Shown one piece after another: positions 16,702 through 23,910 of a DNA stretch of 64,000 nt (positions are counted from its first letter, which is position 1; every line of letters starts with the position of its first letter). The translations under genes and the position numbers were made by a program. Where the stretch lies: NCBI RefSeq assembly GCF_036014115.1, contig NZ_CP107913.1, positions 3,638,501 through 3,702,500 on the forward strand, in the 5' to 3' direction. The DNA is from Streptomyces sp. NBC_00448. Lineage in GTDB: Bacteria; Actinomycetota; Actinomycetes; Streptomycetales; Streptomycetaceae. The notes beneath the pieces are model-generated. The model was given only the letters and a program-made list of their open reading frames with translations. It ran no database searches and was not told the DNA's origin.

Positions 16702-17085
16702 TGGAGATGGCGGGAATCGAACCCGCGTCCTGTGGTGCGGAACCAGGGCTTCTCCGAGCGCAGTCCGCTGTGCTTTTCTCGGCCCCGGCAGTCACGCGGA
16801 CAAGCTACCGACGGGCCCAGCCACTGTGAGATTTCCCGCCGTGCCCCGTGGCCGGGCTCGGCGGTTGAGTCCCCTGAATGATGCCAGGGTCCGGGTCGGG
16901 AACACCCCCGGGCTGACACTCCGCAGAGTCTTCGCTAGCTGCTAATTAGGCAGCGAGAGCGAAGGCGGAGGAATCGCGCTTGGAATTGGCGATTATTGGT
17001 TTCGGCATATGGTTAACGAGATCATTGCCGCTTCCTCGGCTCGCTTCCCCTGCTTCGACATCCCCAGTCGAAACCGATCATCCCC
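16702..17085 (-). ncRNA. ssrA: Transfer-messenger RNA (tmRNA)
   Basis: The 5' end GGGGATGATCGGTTTCGAC and the 3' end with the T-arm GGTTCGATTCCCGCCATCTCC pair as a tRNA-like acceptor stem, giving ~384 nt before CCA addition; CCA is not encoded. The tag frame starts with the resume codon GCC at 16990 and reads ANSKRDSSAFALAA before TAA at 16948-16946, with a second in-line TAG nearby. The tag ends in ALAA, as required by ClpXP-type and tail-specific proteases. It is two residues shorter than the ANTKRDSSQQAFALAA tag I recall for S. coelicolor. tmRNA with SmpB rescues stalled ribosomes. It lies 122 bases downstream of smpB. Confidence 0.95.
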
Positions 17086-17207
17086 ATGTGGTGTTTTCAA
17101 GGTGCACCGCCGGTCACCCGGCGGTTCGGTGCCGGTCCAGCGTCGCTGTCCCCGCGTTCACCAGTGTAGTGGCAGAACGCACCACGGGGCCAGCGCATTC
17201 CCACGGA

Positions 17208-17687
17208 TCAGGCGCGCTGCCTGCGCCGTGCCGCGGAGACCGCGCGGTCCGTCTCGCGCCGGTCCTGCTTCTCCCGCAGCGTCTGCCGCTTGTCGTACTC
17301 CTTCTTGCCCCTGGCGAGGGCGATCTCGACCTTCACCCGGCCGTCCTTGAAGTACAGCGCCAGCGGGATCACGGTGTGCCCGCTCTCCTGGGACTTCTGG
17401 TCGAGCTTGTCGATCTCCGCGCGGTGCAGCAGCATCTTCCGCTTGCGGCGTGCCGAGTGGTTCGTCCAGGTCCCCTGCGTGTACTCGGGGATGTGCACGT
17501 TGTAGAGGTACGCCTCGCCGCCCTCCAGCTGGGCGAAGCCGTCCACCAGTGACGCGCGGCCCATCCGCAGCGACTTCACCTCGGTGCCGGTGAGGACCAG
17601 CCCCGCCTCGTACGTGTCGAGGATGAGGTAGTCGTGCCGCGCCTTCTTGTTCTGCGCGATGATCTTGCGACCCGTCTCTTTAGCCAT
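17208..17687 (-). CDS. smpB: SsrA-binding protein SmpB
   Basis: A protein of 159 residues, normal for the family. It has the N-terminal [20 protein letters not shown], the OB-fold core [13 protein letters not shown] and [15 protein letters not shown], the segment [14 protein letters not shown], and a basic tail that folds into the mRNA channel ([18 protein letters not shown]). It positions tmRNA in the ribosomal A site. The start ATG is 18 bases after the stop of the S41 protease gene, so the two are probably translated from one transcript. ssrA follows. Confidence 0.97.
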   Translation of the reverse strand: MAKETGRKIIAQNKKARHDYLILDTYEAGLVLTGTEVKSLRMGRASLVDGFAQLEGGEAYLYNVHIPEYTQGTWTNHSARRKRKMLLHRAEIDKLDQKSQESGHTVIPLALYFKDGRVKVEIALARGKKEYDKRQTLREKQDRRETDRAVSAARRRQRA

Positions 17688-17705
17688 AGCGGGGCCATTC
17701 TCCCA

Positions 17706-19016
17706 CTAGGAGGGGGCACCGAGGCCAGCGAATACCTCGCGGCTCGCGGCGACCGGGTCCTGCCCGCCGGAGACGACCACGTCAGGGGTGATGCCCTTGC
17801 CGTCGACGGTACGGCCGTCCGGCAGCCGGTAGTGCCCGACGGTCAGCTCGGCGACCGAGCCGTCCGCGAGGGTGGTGGGCATCTGCACCGAGCCCTTGCC
17901 GAAGGTGCGCGAACCGATCACGACCGCCCGGCCCCGGTCCTGGAGCGCGCCGGAGAGCATCTCGGCCGCGCTCATGGTGCCGCCGTCGACCAGCACCACC
18001 AGCGGCACCGCGGTGTCGCCGCCGGCCGCCGCGTAGAGCGCCTGCTGCTGTCCGTGCACGTCGTACGTGGCGACCAGGCCGCCGTCGAGGAAGGCCGACG
18101 CGGTGGCGACCGCCTCGGTGACCAGGCCACCGGAGTTGCCGCGCAGGTCGAGCAGGACGCCGTGGTCGGAGCCCTTGACCGCCGCCGCGACCTGCTCGCC
18201 GACCCCCTTGGTGAAGGCGTCGACCTTGATCACGGTCGGGCCGTCCTGCTGCCGGGTGACGGTGACCGCCTCGGTGGCGAGGGTCGCGCGGTGCACCGCG
18301 ACCGTCCAGTCGCGCGAGCCGCGTTCCACGTCGAGGGTGACGGGGCTGCCCGGCACGTTGTCGCCGCGCAGGTCCGCGACGACCTCGGTGACGGGCAGGC
18401 CGGTACATCGGGTGTCGCCGATGGCGGCCAGCACGTCGCCGCCGCGCAGCCCGGCCCGGTCGGCGGGGCTGCCGGCCTGGACCTTGGCGATCTGGATGCG
18501 GCCGCCGTCGATCCGGCGCACGGAGACGCCGGTCCCGACGTACCGCCCGTTCAGCGCCTGCTGGAAGCCCGCGTACTCCTGGGCGGTGTAGAACGACGAC
18601 CAGCGGTCGCCGCTGCGGCTGACGAGCTGCTGCGCGGCGTCGGAGCCGGGGGCGCCGGAGTCGGGTTCCCGGCTGATGCGGCCGGTGTCCGCCGCGGGGT
18701 CCTTGCCCCCGCCGGCCGTGGCCGTCGGGGCGCCACCGCCGCCGCGCCCGTCGTCGGTGCTTCCGCTGCCCGTCACGCCGCTGCCGGGGGAGCCGAAACC
18801 TTTACCCGTGGCGCCGCCCGAGGGCGCGCCGCCGGCGGTCCGTGCGGCGCCGGCCGGGGCCGAGGCGACCTCGTGGCCGTTCCTGCGGCCCTGTGCGTCC
18901 ACACCGGTGAGGCTGCTCGCCGCCGCGCCGGTGGCCAGCATCGCGCCGCACACCAATGTCAAGGTGGCCCCGCGGCGCCAGCGGCGGGGCGTCCCGAACA
19001 ACGACGGGCCGGACAT
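17706..19016 (-). CDS. S41 family C-terminal processing peptidase, membrane-anchored
   Basis: A 436-residue protein. An N-terminal hydrophobic helix (LTLVCGAMLATGAAASSL) is preceded by Arg residues, giving a signal anchor; a ~90-residue Gly/Ser-rich linker follows. A PDZ domain (GTGVSVRRIDGG to GLRGGDVLAAIGD) precedes the protease domain. The catalytic dyad is visible: Ser349 in GGTMSAAEM and Lys374 in RTFGKGSVQ, 25 residues apart as in CtpA/Tsp. GNSGGLVTEA forms the oxyanion region. It should cleave exported proteins near their C-termini. It sits between ftsX and smpB; tail-specific proteases can also recognise ALAA-type ends. ATG 19016 (MSGPSLFG) is chosen over an upstream ATG with non-conserved sequence. 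Confidence 0.92.
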   Translation of the reverse strand: MSGPSLFGTPRRWRRGATLTLVCGAMLATGAAASSLTGVDAQGRRNGHEVASAPAGAARTAGGAPSGGATGKGFGSPGSGVTGSGSTDDGRGGGGAPTATAGGGKDPAADTGRISREPDSGAPGSDAAQQLVSRSGDRWSSFYTAQEYAGFQQALNGRYVGTGVSVRRIDGGRIQIAKVQAGSPADRAGLRGGDVLAAIGDTRCTGLPVTEVVADLRGDNVPGSPVTLDVERGSRDWTVAVHRATLATEAVTVTRQQDGPTVIKVDAFTKGVGEQVAAAVKGSDHGVLLDLRGNSGGLVTEAVATASAFLDGGLVATYDVHGQQQALYAAAGGDTAVPLVVLVDGGTMSAAEMLSGALQDRGRAVVIGSRTFGKGSVQMPTTLADGSVAELTVGHYRLPDGRTVDGKGITPDVVVSGGQDPVAASREVFAGLGAPS

Positions 19017-19166
19017 GGCCGGAAGTCTAGGGCAGAAAGCGTACGCACACGGGAAGTTGCGGCTACACCCGACCGGGGGCCGCCGCAACCGCGGACGGCG
19101 GCGCCCCGGGACCGCAGGCCCGCGAACGGACCCGGCCCCGGGGCACCGCCGCCCCGCCGTACGAAC

Positions 19167-19189
19167 CTCCGGGCGTCTGCCGCCCGGAG
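19167..19189. terminator. Weak hairpin after ftsX
   Basis: A nine-bp stem (19167-19175 with 19181-19189) has a five-base loop, 38 bases beyond the ftsX stop. It may attenuate rather than end transcription into the S41 gene. Confidence 0.4.
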
Positions 19190-19226
19190 CGTCGGCCGAC
19201 GCCCGAAGCGTCAGCCGCTCAGTTGC

Positions 19227-20147
19227 TCAGACCTTCAGATAGCGGCGCAGTGCGATGAACGCCGCGAACGCTGGCATCACCACGCCGATCAGCAGCACCA
19301 GCGGGAGCACCTGCACCACCGGCCCCCAGCCGAGGAAGGACACCAAGGGGATCTTGTCCTGGAGTCTGAGGCCCGCGTCGATCAGGAAGTACCGTCCGCC
19401 GAGCAGCATCACGCACGCGAGTCCCGCGCCGACCAGCCCCGCGAAGGCGGCCTCCATGATGAACGGCATCTGGATGTAGAAGCTCGACGCGCCCACCAGC
19501 CGCATGATCCCGGTCTCCCGGCGCCGGGAGAACGCGGACACCCGTACGGTGTTGATGATCAGCAGCATCGCCACGGTGAGCATGAACGCCAGCACCACGT
19601 ACGCGACCCGGGTCATGCCGTTGAGCAGGTCGAAGAGGTTCTGCAGCACCTTGCGCTGGTCCTCCACCGACTGCACGCCCTTGCGCCCGTTGAAGGCGCT
19701 CGCCACCACCTCGAACTTCGTCGGGTCCTTCAGCTTGACCTGGTAGCTCTGTTCCATCTGGTCCGGCGTGATGGAGTCGGCGAGCTGCTTGTTGGACTTG
19801 AACTGCTCCTTGTAGTGCTTGTACGCGCCCTCGGCCGTCTCGTAGTAGATCTTCTTGACGACCGGCAGCTTCTTCAGGTCGGCGAGGATCTGGGCCTTCT
19901 GGTCGTCGGTCACCGGACCGGCGGCGCAGTTGGGCGTGGTGGCCGCGTCGTTCTTGTTGCAGAGGTAGACGCTGACCTCGACCTTGTCGTACCAGTAGCC
20001 CTTCATCGCGTCGACCTGCTTGTTCACGAGCAGGGCACCGCCGGTGAGGGCGAGGGAGAGCGCCACGGAGATGACGACGGCAAGGGTCATCGTGAGGTTC
20101 CGGCGGAGACCGACGCCGATCTCCGACAGAACGAACTGGACACGCAT
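19227..20147 (-). CDS. ftsX: Cell division protein FtsX (permease-like)
   Basis: A 306-residue protein with the FtsX layout: one N-terminal transmembrane helix (MTLAVVISVALSLALTGG), a large extracytoplasmic domain (~45-165) containing two Cys (YLCNKND and PNCAAG), then three transmembrane helices. The segment FSRRRETGIMRLVGASSFYI is the conserved cytoplasmic loop that contacts FtsE. FtsEX uses ATP to activate peptidoglycan hydrolases at the septum or wall through the extracytoplasmic domain. It lies 48 bases after ftsE in an operon. Confidence 0.96.
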   Translation of the reverse strand: MRVQFVLSEIGVGLRRNLTMTLAVVISVALSLALTGGALLVNKQVDAMKGYWYDKVEVSVYLCNKNDAATTPNCAAGPVTDDQKAQILADLKKLPVVKKIYYETAEGAYKHYKEQFKSNKQLADSITPDQMEQSYQVKLKDPTKFEVVASAFNGRKGVQSVEDQRKVLQNLFDLLNGMTRVAYVVLAFMLTVAMLLIINTVRVSAFSRRRETGIMRLVGASSFYIQMPFIMEAAFAGLVGAGLACVMLLGGRYFLIDAGLRLQDKIPLVSFLGWGPVVQVLPLVLLIGVVMPAFAAFIALRRYLKV

Positions 20148-20195
20148 GGGGGTCGGGGTTCCTTCCGGAGGGTTGGTGCGAGCGGGCCGGCCCAG

Positions 20196-20885
20196 TCAGT
20201 GCTGGTAGCCGTACACACCGCGCGACTGGTCGCGGACCAGTCGCCCCTTCTCGAGTTCGATGACGCGCTTGCGCATCTGGTCGACGATGTTCTGGTCGTG
20301 GGTGGCCATCACCACGGTGGTGCCGGTCCGGTTGATCCGGTCCAGCAGACGCATGATGCCCACCGACGTCTGCGGGTCGAGGTTTCCGGTCGGCTCGTCG
20401 GCGATCAGCAGCATCGGGCGGTTGACGAAGGCGCGGGCGATCGCCACCCGCTGCTGCTCACCGCCGGACAGCTCGCCGGGCATCCGGTCGTCCTTGCCGG
20501 CCAGACCCACCAGGTCGAGCACTTCGGGCACGGTCTTGCGGATGGTGCCGCGCGGCTTGCCGATCACTTCGAGCGCGAACGCCACGTTCTCGGCCACGGT
20601 CTTGTTCGGCAGCAGCCGGAAGTCCTGGAAGACGGTGCCGAGTTGGCGCCGCATCTGCGGGACCTTCCAGTTCGACAGCCGGGCGAGGTCCTTGCCCAGG
20701 ACGTGCACCATGCCGGTGTCCGTGCGCTCTTCGCGGAGGATGAGTCGCAGGAAGGTCGACTTCCCTGAGCCCGACGAGCCCACCAGGAAGACGAACTCCC
20801 CTTTCTCGATCTCCAGCGAGACATCCCGAAGTGCGGGACGGTTCTGCTTGGGGTAGGTCTTGGTGACGCTGTCGAAACGGATCAC
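20196..20885 (-). CDS. ftsE: Cell division ATP-binding protein FtsE
   Basis: A 229-residue ABC ATPase: Walker [13 protein letters not shown]-loop [13 protein letters not shown], signature [14 protein letters not shown], Walker [14 protein letters not shown] and the switch His in [11 protein letters not shown] hydrolysis drives FtsX conformational change and cell-wall hydrolase activation. The GTG start at 20885 ([13 protein letters not shown]) gives the canonical FtsE N-terminus; the open frame extends to 21014 without conserved sequence. It heads the ftsE-ftsX operon, with the S41 protease, smpB and ssrA following in the same direction. Confidence 0.96.
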   Translation of the reverse strand: MIRFDSVTKTYPKQNRPALRDVSLEIEKGEFVFLVGSSGSGKSTFLRLILREERTDTGMVHVLGKDLARLSNWKVPQMRRQLGTVFQDFRLLPNKTVAENVAFALEVIGKPRGTIRKTVPEVLDLVGLAGKDDRMPGELSGGEQQRVAIARAFVNRPMLLIADEPTGNLDPQTSVGIMRLLDRINRTGTTVVMATHDQNIVDQMRKRVIELEKGRLVRDQSRGVYGYQH

Positions 20886-21274
20886 GTTGGCACCAGGGGT
20901 TGCGGGATCGGGGTTTGGGGTAGGGCCGGATAGGGGATGTGGAGGCGACACTACGCGACCCGGCGAGGCCCGCGCAGTCGCGGTGAGCGGTTGGTGGCCC
21001 GGACCACAGGGCACACTCGGACAAACCCGTCATCGCCCCCTTCCGCACCGCGATCCCGCCGCCGCGCGACCCCTCTCCAGACCGCCGGTTCCGGGCCCGC
21101 GATGACGCCCTCGGGGCGCCCTTCCGGGCGGAACCTGGCACAGTAGATGGTGTGCACGTTGTCAGGACACCGCGGCACAAATGGAAGCCACGGGGCGGGC
21201 ACGGAGTAGACGCGTCGAGCCCAGGGAACGATTTCATGACCGGGGGCGTTCACCGGACGGAAAAGGAGAGCGCG
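20886..21274. other. Divergent intergenic region between ftsE and the zinc-ribbon gene
   Basis: The 389 bases must contain the ftsE promoter (minus) and the promoter of the 63-residue protein (plus). No strong -10/-35 pair, palindrome or RNA structure stands out. Short frames here have no recognisable product. Confidence 0.5.
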
Positions 21275-21466
21275 ATGACGTTCGACCGACTGGTGTGTGC
21301 CAACTGCGCCGGCCCCGTGAGCGAGGGCCGCTGTCCGGTCTGCCGCGCGAACCGCGCGCGCATGGAACAGCAGGGCGGCTGGTCGACGATATCCCCCGCC
21401 ACCTTGATAGCACTCCTGGTGGCGCTTCTGGCAGTGGTCATCGTCGTGGAGCACGCCACCGCGTGA
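21275..21466 (+). CDS. Small zinc-ribbon, single-pass membrane protein
   Basis: A 63-residue protein starting at ATG 21275, five bases after a strong AAAAGGAGAG ribosome-binding site. A longer in-frame opening at 21152 lacks one. Residues 8-23 form a compact double Cys motif (CANC-x8-CPVC), which should bind one zinc or iron ion. Residues ~43-60 form one transmembrane helix (TLIALLVALLAVVIVV), leaving a four-residue tail. The topology suggests a cytoplasmic metal knuckle tethered to the membrane. It is divergent from ftsE and followed by a strong terminator. I do not recognise a named family. Confidence 0.82.
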   Translation: MTFDRLVCANCAGPVSEGRCPVCRANRARMEQQGGWSTISPATLIALLVALLAVVIVVEHATA

Positions 21467-21511
21467 CACCCGCCCGCACGGCGGGCACACGGATACGGAC
21501 AGACAGACACC

Positions 21512-21546
21512 GGCGGGCCCGGGGCGCTGAGCGCCCCGGGCCCGCC
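21512..21546. terminator. Bidirectional terminator
   Basis: A perfect 16-bp stem (21512-21527 with 21531-21546) closes a three-base loop between two convergent genes. It is very GC-rich with few T residues after it. Confidence 0.85.
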
Positions 21547-21566
21547 TGTTCGTGCTGCTGCGACCG

Positions 21567-22484
21567 TCAGGCCGCGGCGCCGTCGCCGCCGCCGCGGTTG
21601 ATCAGGCGCGGGGTCAGCCGGAAGCCGACACCGCCCGCGATCAGGGTCGCTGCACCGATGATCATGAAGGTGGTCCCGCTGGAGCCGGTCTCGGCGAGCT
21701 GCGAGGTGGTCTTGCCCTGCTGGACCTGCTGGTTGTCGGTGCTGGCGTTGTTGCCGCAGTCGACGCTGTCGCCGGTCAGGGTGCAGGTGTTGTCGTTGCC
21801 GCCCGAGGTGGACGAGCCACCGCCGGAGGTGGACGAACCGCCGCCGGAGGTGGACGAACCGCCGCTGCTGGAGGAGCCACCGGTGCTGGAGGAGCCACCG
21901 GAGTTGCCGCCACCGGTCGAGCTGGTACCGCCGGTGTTGCCACCGGTGTTACCACCCGAAGTGGTGGTGTCCCCGCCCGACGTGGTGTCGCCACCGGTCG
22001 TGGTGTCGCCACCCGAAGTGGTCGTGTCACCACCGGACGTGGTCGTGTCGCCACCCGACGTGGTGTCCCCACCGGACGTGGTGTCGCCGCCCGAGGTGGT
22101 GTCCCCGCCCGAGGTGGTGTCACCCCCGATCGTGGTCGTGTCGCCACCCGAGGTGGTGTCGCCACCGGACGTGGTCGTGTCGCCGCCGGACGTGGTGTCG
22201 CCGCCCGAGGTGGTGTCGCCGCCGGACGTGGTGTCCCCGCCCGAAGTGGTCGTGTCACCGCCGGTGGTGCCACCGTTGGTCACCCCACTGGTGATGCCAC
22301 CGTTGGTCACACCGCTGGTGATGCCACCGATGAGATCCAGCGAGCTGGCCGGCTTCACGCTCGGGGTGCTGCTGGGCTGGGAGGCCGCCTGGGCCGCACC
22401 CACGGCCGTCAGGGAGGCGCCGGCCGCGATCACGGCCGCTGCGGCTATGCGTGTGACGCGCAGCCGTGTGTTGCGCTTGGTCAT
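21567..22484 (-). CDS. LAETG sortase-anchored surface protein with GGDTT(T)SGG repeats
   Basis: A 305-residue protein. Residues 1-33 form a signal peptide ending in AQA. From ~70 to ~175, tandem units GGDTTSGG or GGDTTTSGG make a Thr/Ser/Gly-only stalk. A Ser/Gly/Thr region and a short Cys loop (CTLTGDSVDCG) follow. The C-terminus is a full sorting signal: LAETG at 263-267, a hydrophobic helix (FMIIGAATLIAGGVGF) and a positive tail. LAXTG is the motif used by class E sortases in streptomycetes, which anchor the long chaplins. The stalk is probably flexible, wall-linked and possibly O-glycosylated. The gene is alone between terminator 21512-21546 and prfB. The binding partner is unknown. Confidence 0.88.
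   Translation of the reverse strand: MTKRNTRLRVTRIAAAAVIAAGASLTAVGAAQAASQPSSTPSVKPASSLDLIGGITSGVTNGGITSGVTNGGTTGGDTTTSGGDTTSGGDTTSGGDTTSGGDTTTSGGDTTSGGDTTTIGGDTTSGGDTTSGGDTTSGGDTTSGGDTTTSGGDTTTSGGDTTTGGDTTSGGDTTTSGGNTGGNTGGTSSTGGGNSGGSSSTGGSSSSGGSSTSGGGSSTSGGGSSTSGGNDNTCTLTGDSVDCGNNASTDNQQVQQGKTTSQLAETGSSGTTFMIIGAATLIAGGVGFRLTPRLINRGGGDGAAA
21955..22275. repeat. In-frame tandem coding repeats
   Basis: Units of 24 or 27 bases encode GGDTTSGG or GGDTTTSGG and repeat about 12 times with small silent changes. Length variation by slippage or recombination is likely. Reading the other strand gives artefactual VVSPPDVVSPP frames. Confidence 0.85.
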
Positions 22485-22737
22485 GTCTCAAGTACCCCCA
22501 TCAGATGTCTGCTTAGGGATGCGCAGCCATGCGGAGTGCGGTGCCACTGGGGCCCGGATGCGCCCGCCCCCAAACGCTCACACCTCATAAACATGCGCAT
22601 GCCGCGCAACACCCTTGCGACTTTGCCCAGCACCGTCAAGGTCGTTACGCACACCTTGGGCGAATTGCCCGCCTGTGCCCGTCAGTTCCGTACAGCACTG
22701 TGACACGGGAGACGCAACTGCCGTTGCCCGCAAGGCG

Positions 22738-23856
22738 TTACGCGTCGGCCTTCTCGCGGGACTTGCGCCAGCGGATGCCCGCCTCGATGAACCCGTCGAT
22801 GTCGCCGTCGAGGACGCCCTGCGGGTTGCCGACCTCGTGCTCGGTGCGCAGGTCCTTCACCATCTGGTACGGGTGCAGGACGTACGAACGCATCTGGTTG
22901 CCCCAGGAGTTGCCGCCGTCGCTCTTGCCGAGCGAGTCCATCAGGGCCTGCTCCTCCTGGCGGCGCCGTTCGAGCAGCTTGGCCTGGAGGACGTTCATCG
23001 CGCTCGCCTTGTTCTGGATCTGCGAGCGCTCGTTCTGGCAGGAGACCACGATGCCGGTCGGCAGGTGGGTGATGCGGACCGCGGAGTCCGTGGTGTTGAC
23101 GCCCTGGCCGCCGGGGCCGGACGCGCGGTAGACGTCGACGCGCAGCTCGGACTCGTCGATCTCGACGTGGTCGGACTGCTCGACGACGGGCAGCACCTCG
23201 ACGCCGGCGAAGGAGGTCTGCCGGCGGCCCTGGTTGTCGAAGGGAGAGATGCGGACCATGCGGTGGGTGCCCTGCTCGACGGAGAGGGTGCCGTAGGCGT
23301 AGGGGACCTTGACGGTGAAGGTGGTCGACTTGATGCCGGCCTCCTCCGCGTACGACGTCTCGTAGACCTCGGTGGGGTAGCCGTGCCGCTCGGCCCAGCG
23401 CAGGTACATCCGCTGGAGCTGCTCGGCGAAGTCGGCCGCGTCGACACCGCCGGCCTCGGCGCGGATGTTGACCAGCGCCTCACGGGCGTCGTACTCGCCG
23501 GAGAGCAGGGTGCGGACCTCCATCTCGTCCAGCGCCTTGCGGACCTGCTCCATCTCGGCCTCGGCCTCGGTGCGGGTGTCGGCGTCGTCCTCGGCCTCGG
23601 CGAGTTCGAAGAGCACCGCGAGGTCGTCGATCCGGCCGCGCAACGTCTCGACCTTGCGCAGCTCCGCCTGGAGGTGCGAGAGCCGGCTGGTGACCTTCTG
23701 CGCGTTCTCCGGGTCGTCCCAGAGCGAGGGCACCGCGGCCTGCTCCTCGAGCGCGGCGATGTCCCCCCGCATCCGGTCGAGGTCGAGCACGGCCTCGATC
23801 GACCCCATGGTGGAGGAGAGAGACTTCAGTTCTTCGGAAACGTCGACGATCGCCAC
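22738..23856 (-). CDS. prfB: Peptide chain release factor 2
   Basis: A 372-residue class I release factor. The stop-codon recognition tripeptide SPF (RISPFDNQG) marks it as RF2, reading UGA and UAA. The GGQ loop ([16 protein letters not shown]) triggers peptidyl-tRNA hydrolysis. The start is GTG 23856 ([13 protein letters not shown]), and the frame runs uninterrupted, so the programmed +1 frameshift used by E. coli prfB is absent. In a high-GC genome where UGA dominates, RF2 carries most termination. In many actinobacteria prfB neighbours ftsEX and smpB, as here. Confidence 0.96.
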   Translation of the reverse strand: MAIVDVSEELKSLSSTMGSIEAVLDLDRMRGDIAALEEQAAVPSLWDDPENAQKVTSRLSHLQAELRKVETLRGRIDDLAVLFELAEAEDDADTRTEAEAEMEQVRKALDEMEVRTLLSGEYDAREALVNIRAEAGGVDAADFAEQLQRMYLRWAERHGYPTEVYETSYAEEAGIKSTTFTVKVPYAYGTLSVEQGTHRMVRISPFDNQGRRQTSFAGVEVLPVVEQSDHVEIDESELRVDVYRASGPGGQGVNTTDSAVRITHLPTGIVVSCQNERSQIQNKASAMNVLQAKLLERRRQEEQALMDSLGKSDGGNSWGNQMRSYVLHPYQMVKDLRTEHEVGNPQGVLDGDIDGFIEAGIRWRKSREKADA

Positions 23857-23910
23857 GGGGTCCAGCCTACCGGCTGGTCGGGTGATGGGCGGTTTTCGGT
23901 CGCGGGGCGG

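Noticed and set aside
16711..16728. tRNA T-loop on the minus strand suggesting a tRNA gene
   Set aside because: It belongs to the tRNA-like domain of tmRNA; no anticodon arm is adjacent.
21955..22275. Possible CRISPR array
   Set aside because: Repeats are contiguous, in frame and encode GGDTTSGG; there are no unique spacers.
22738..23856. Programmed frameshift in prfB
   Set aside because: The frame is continuous from GTG 23856 with no internal stop.
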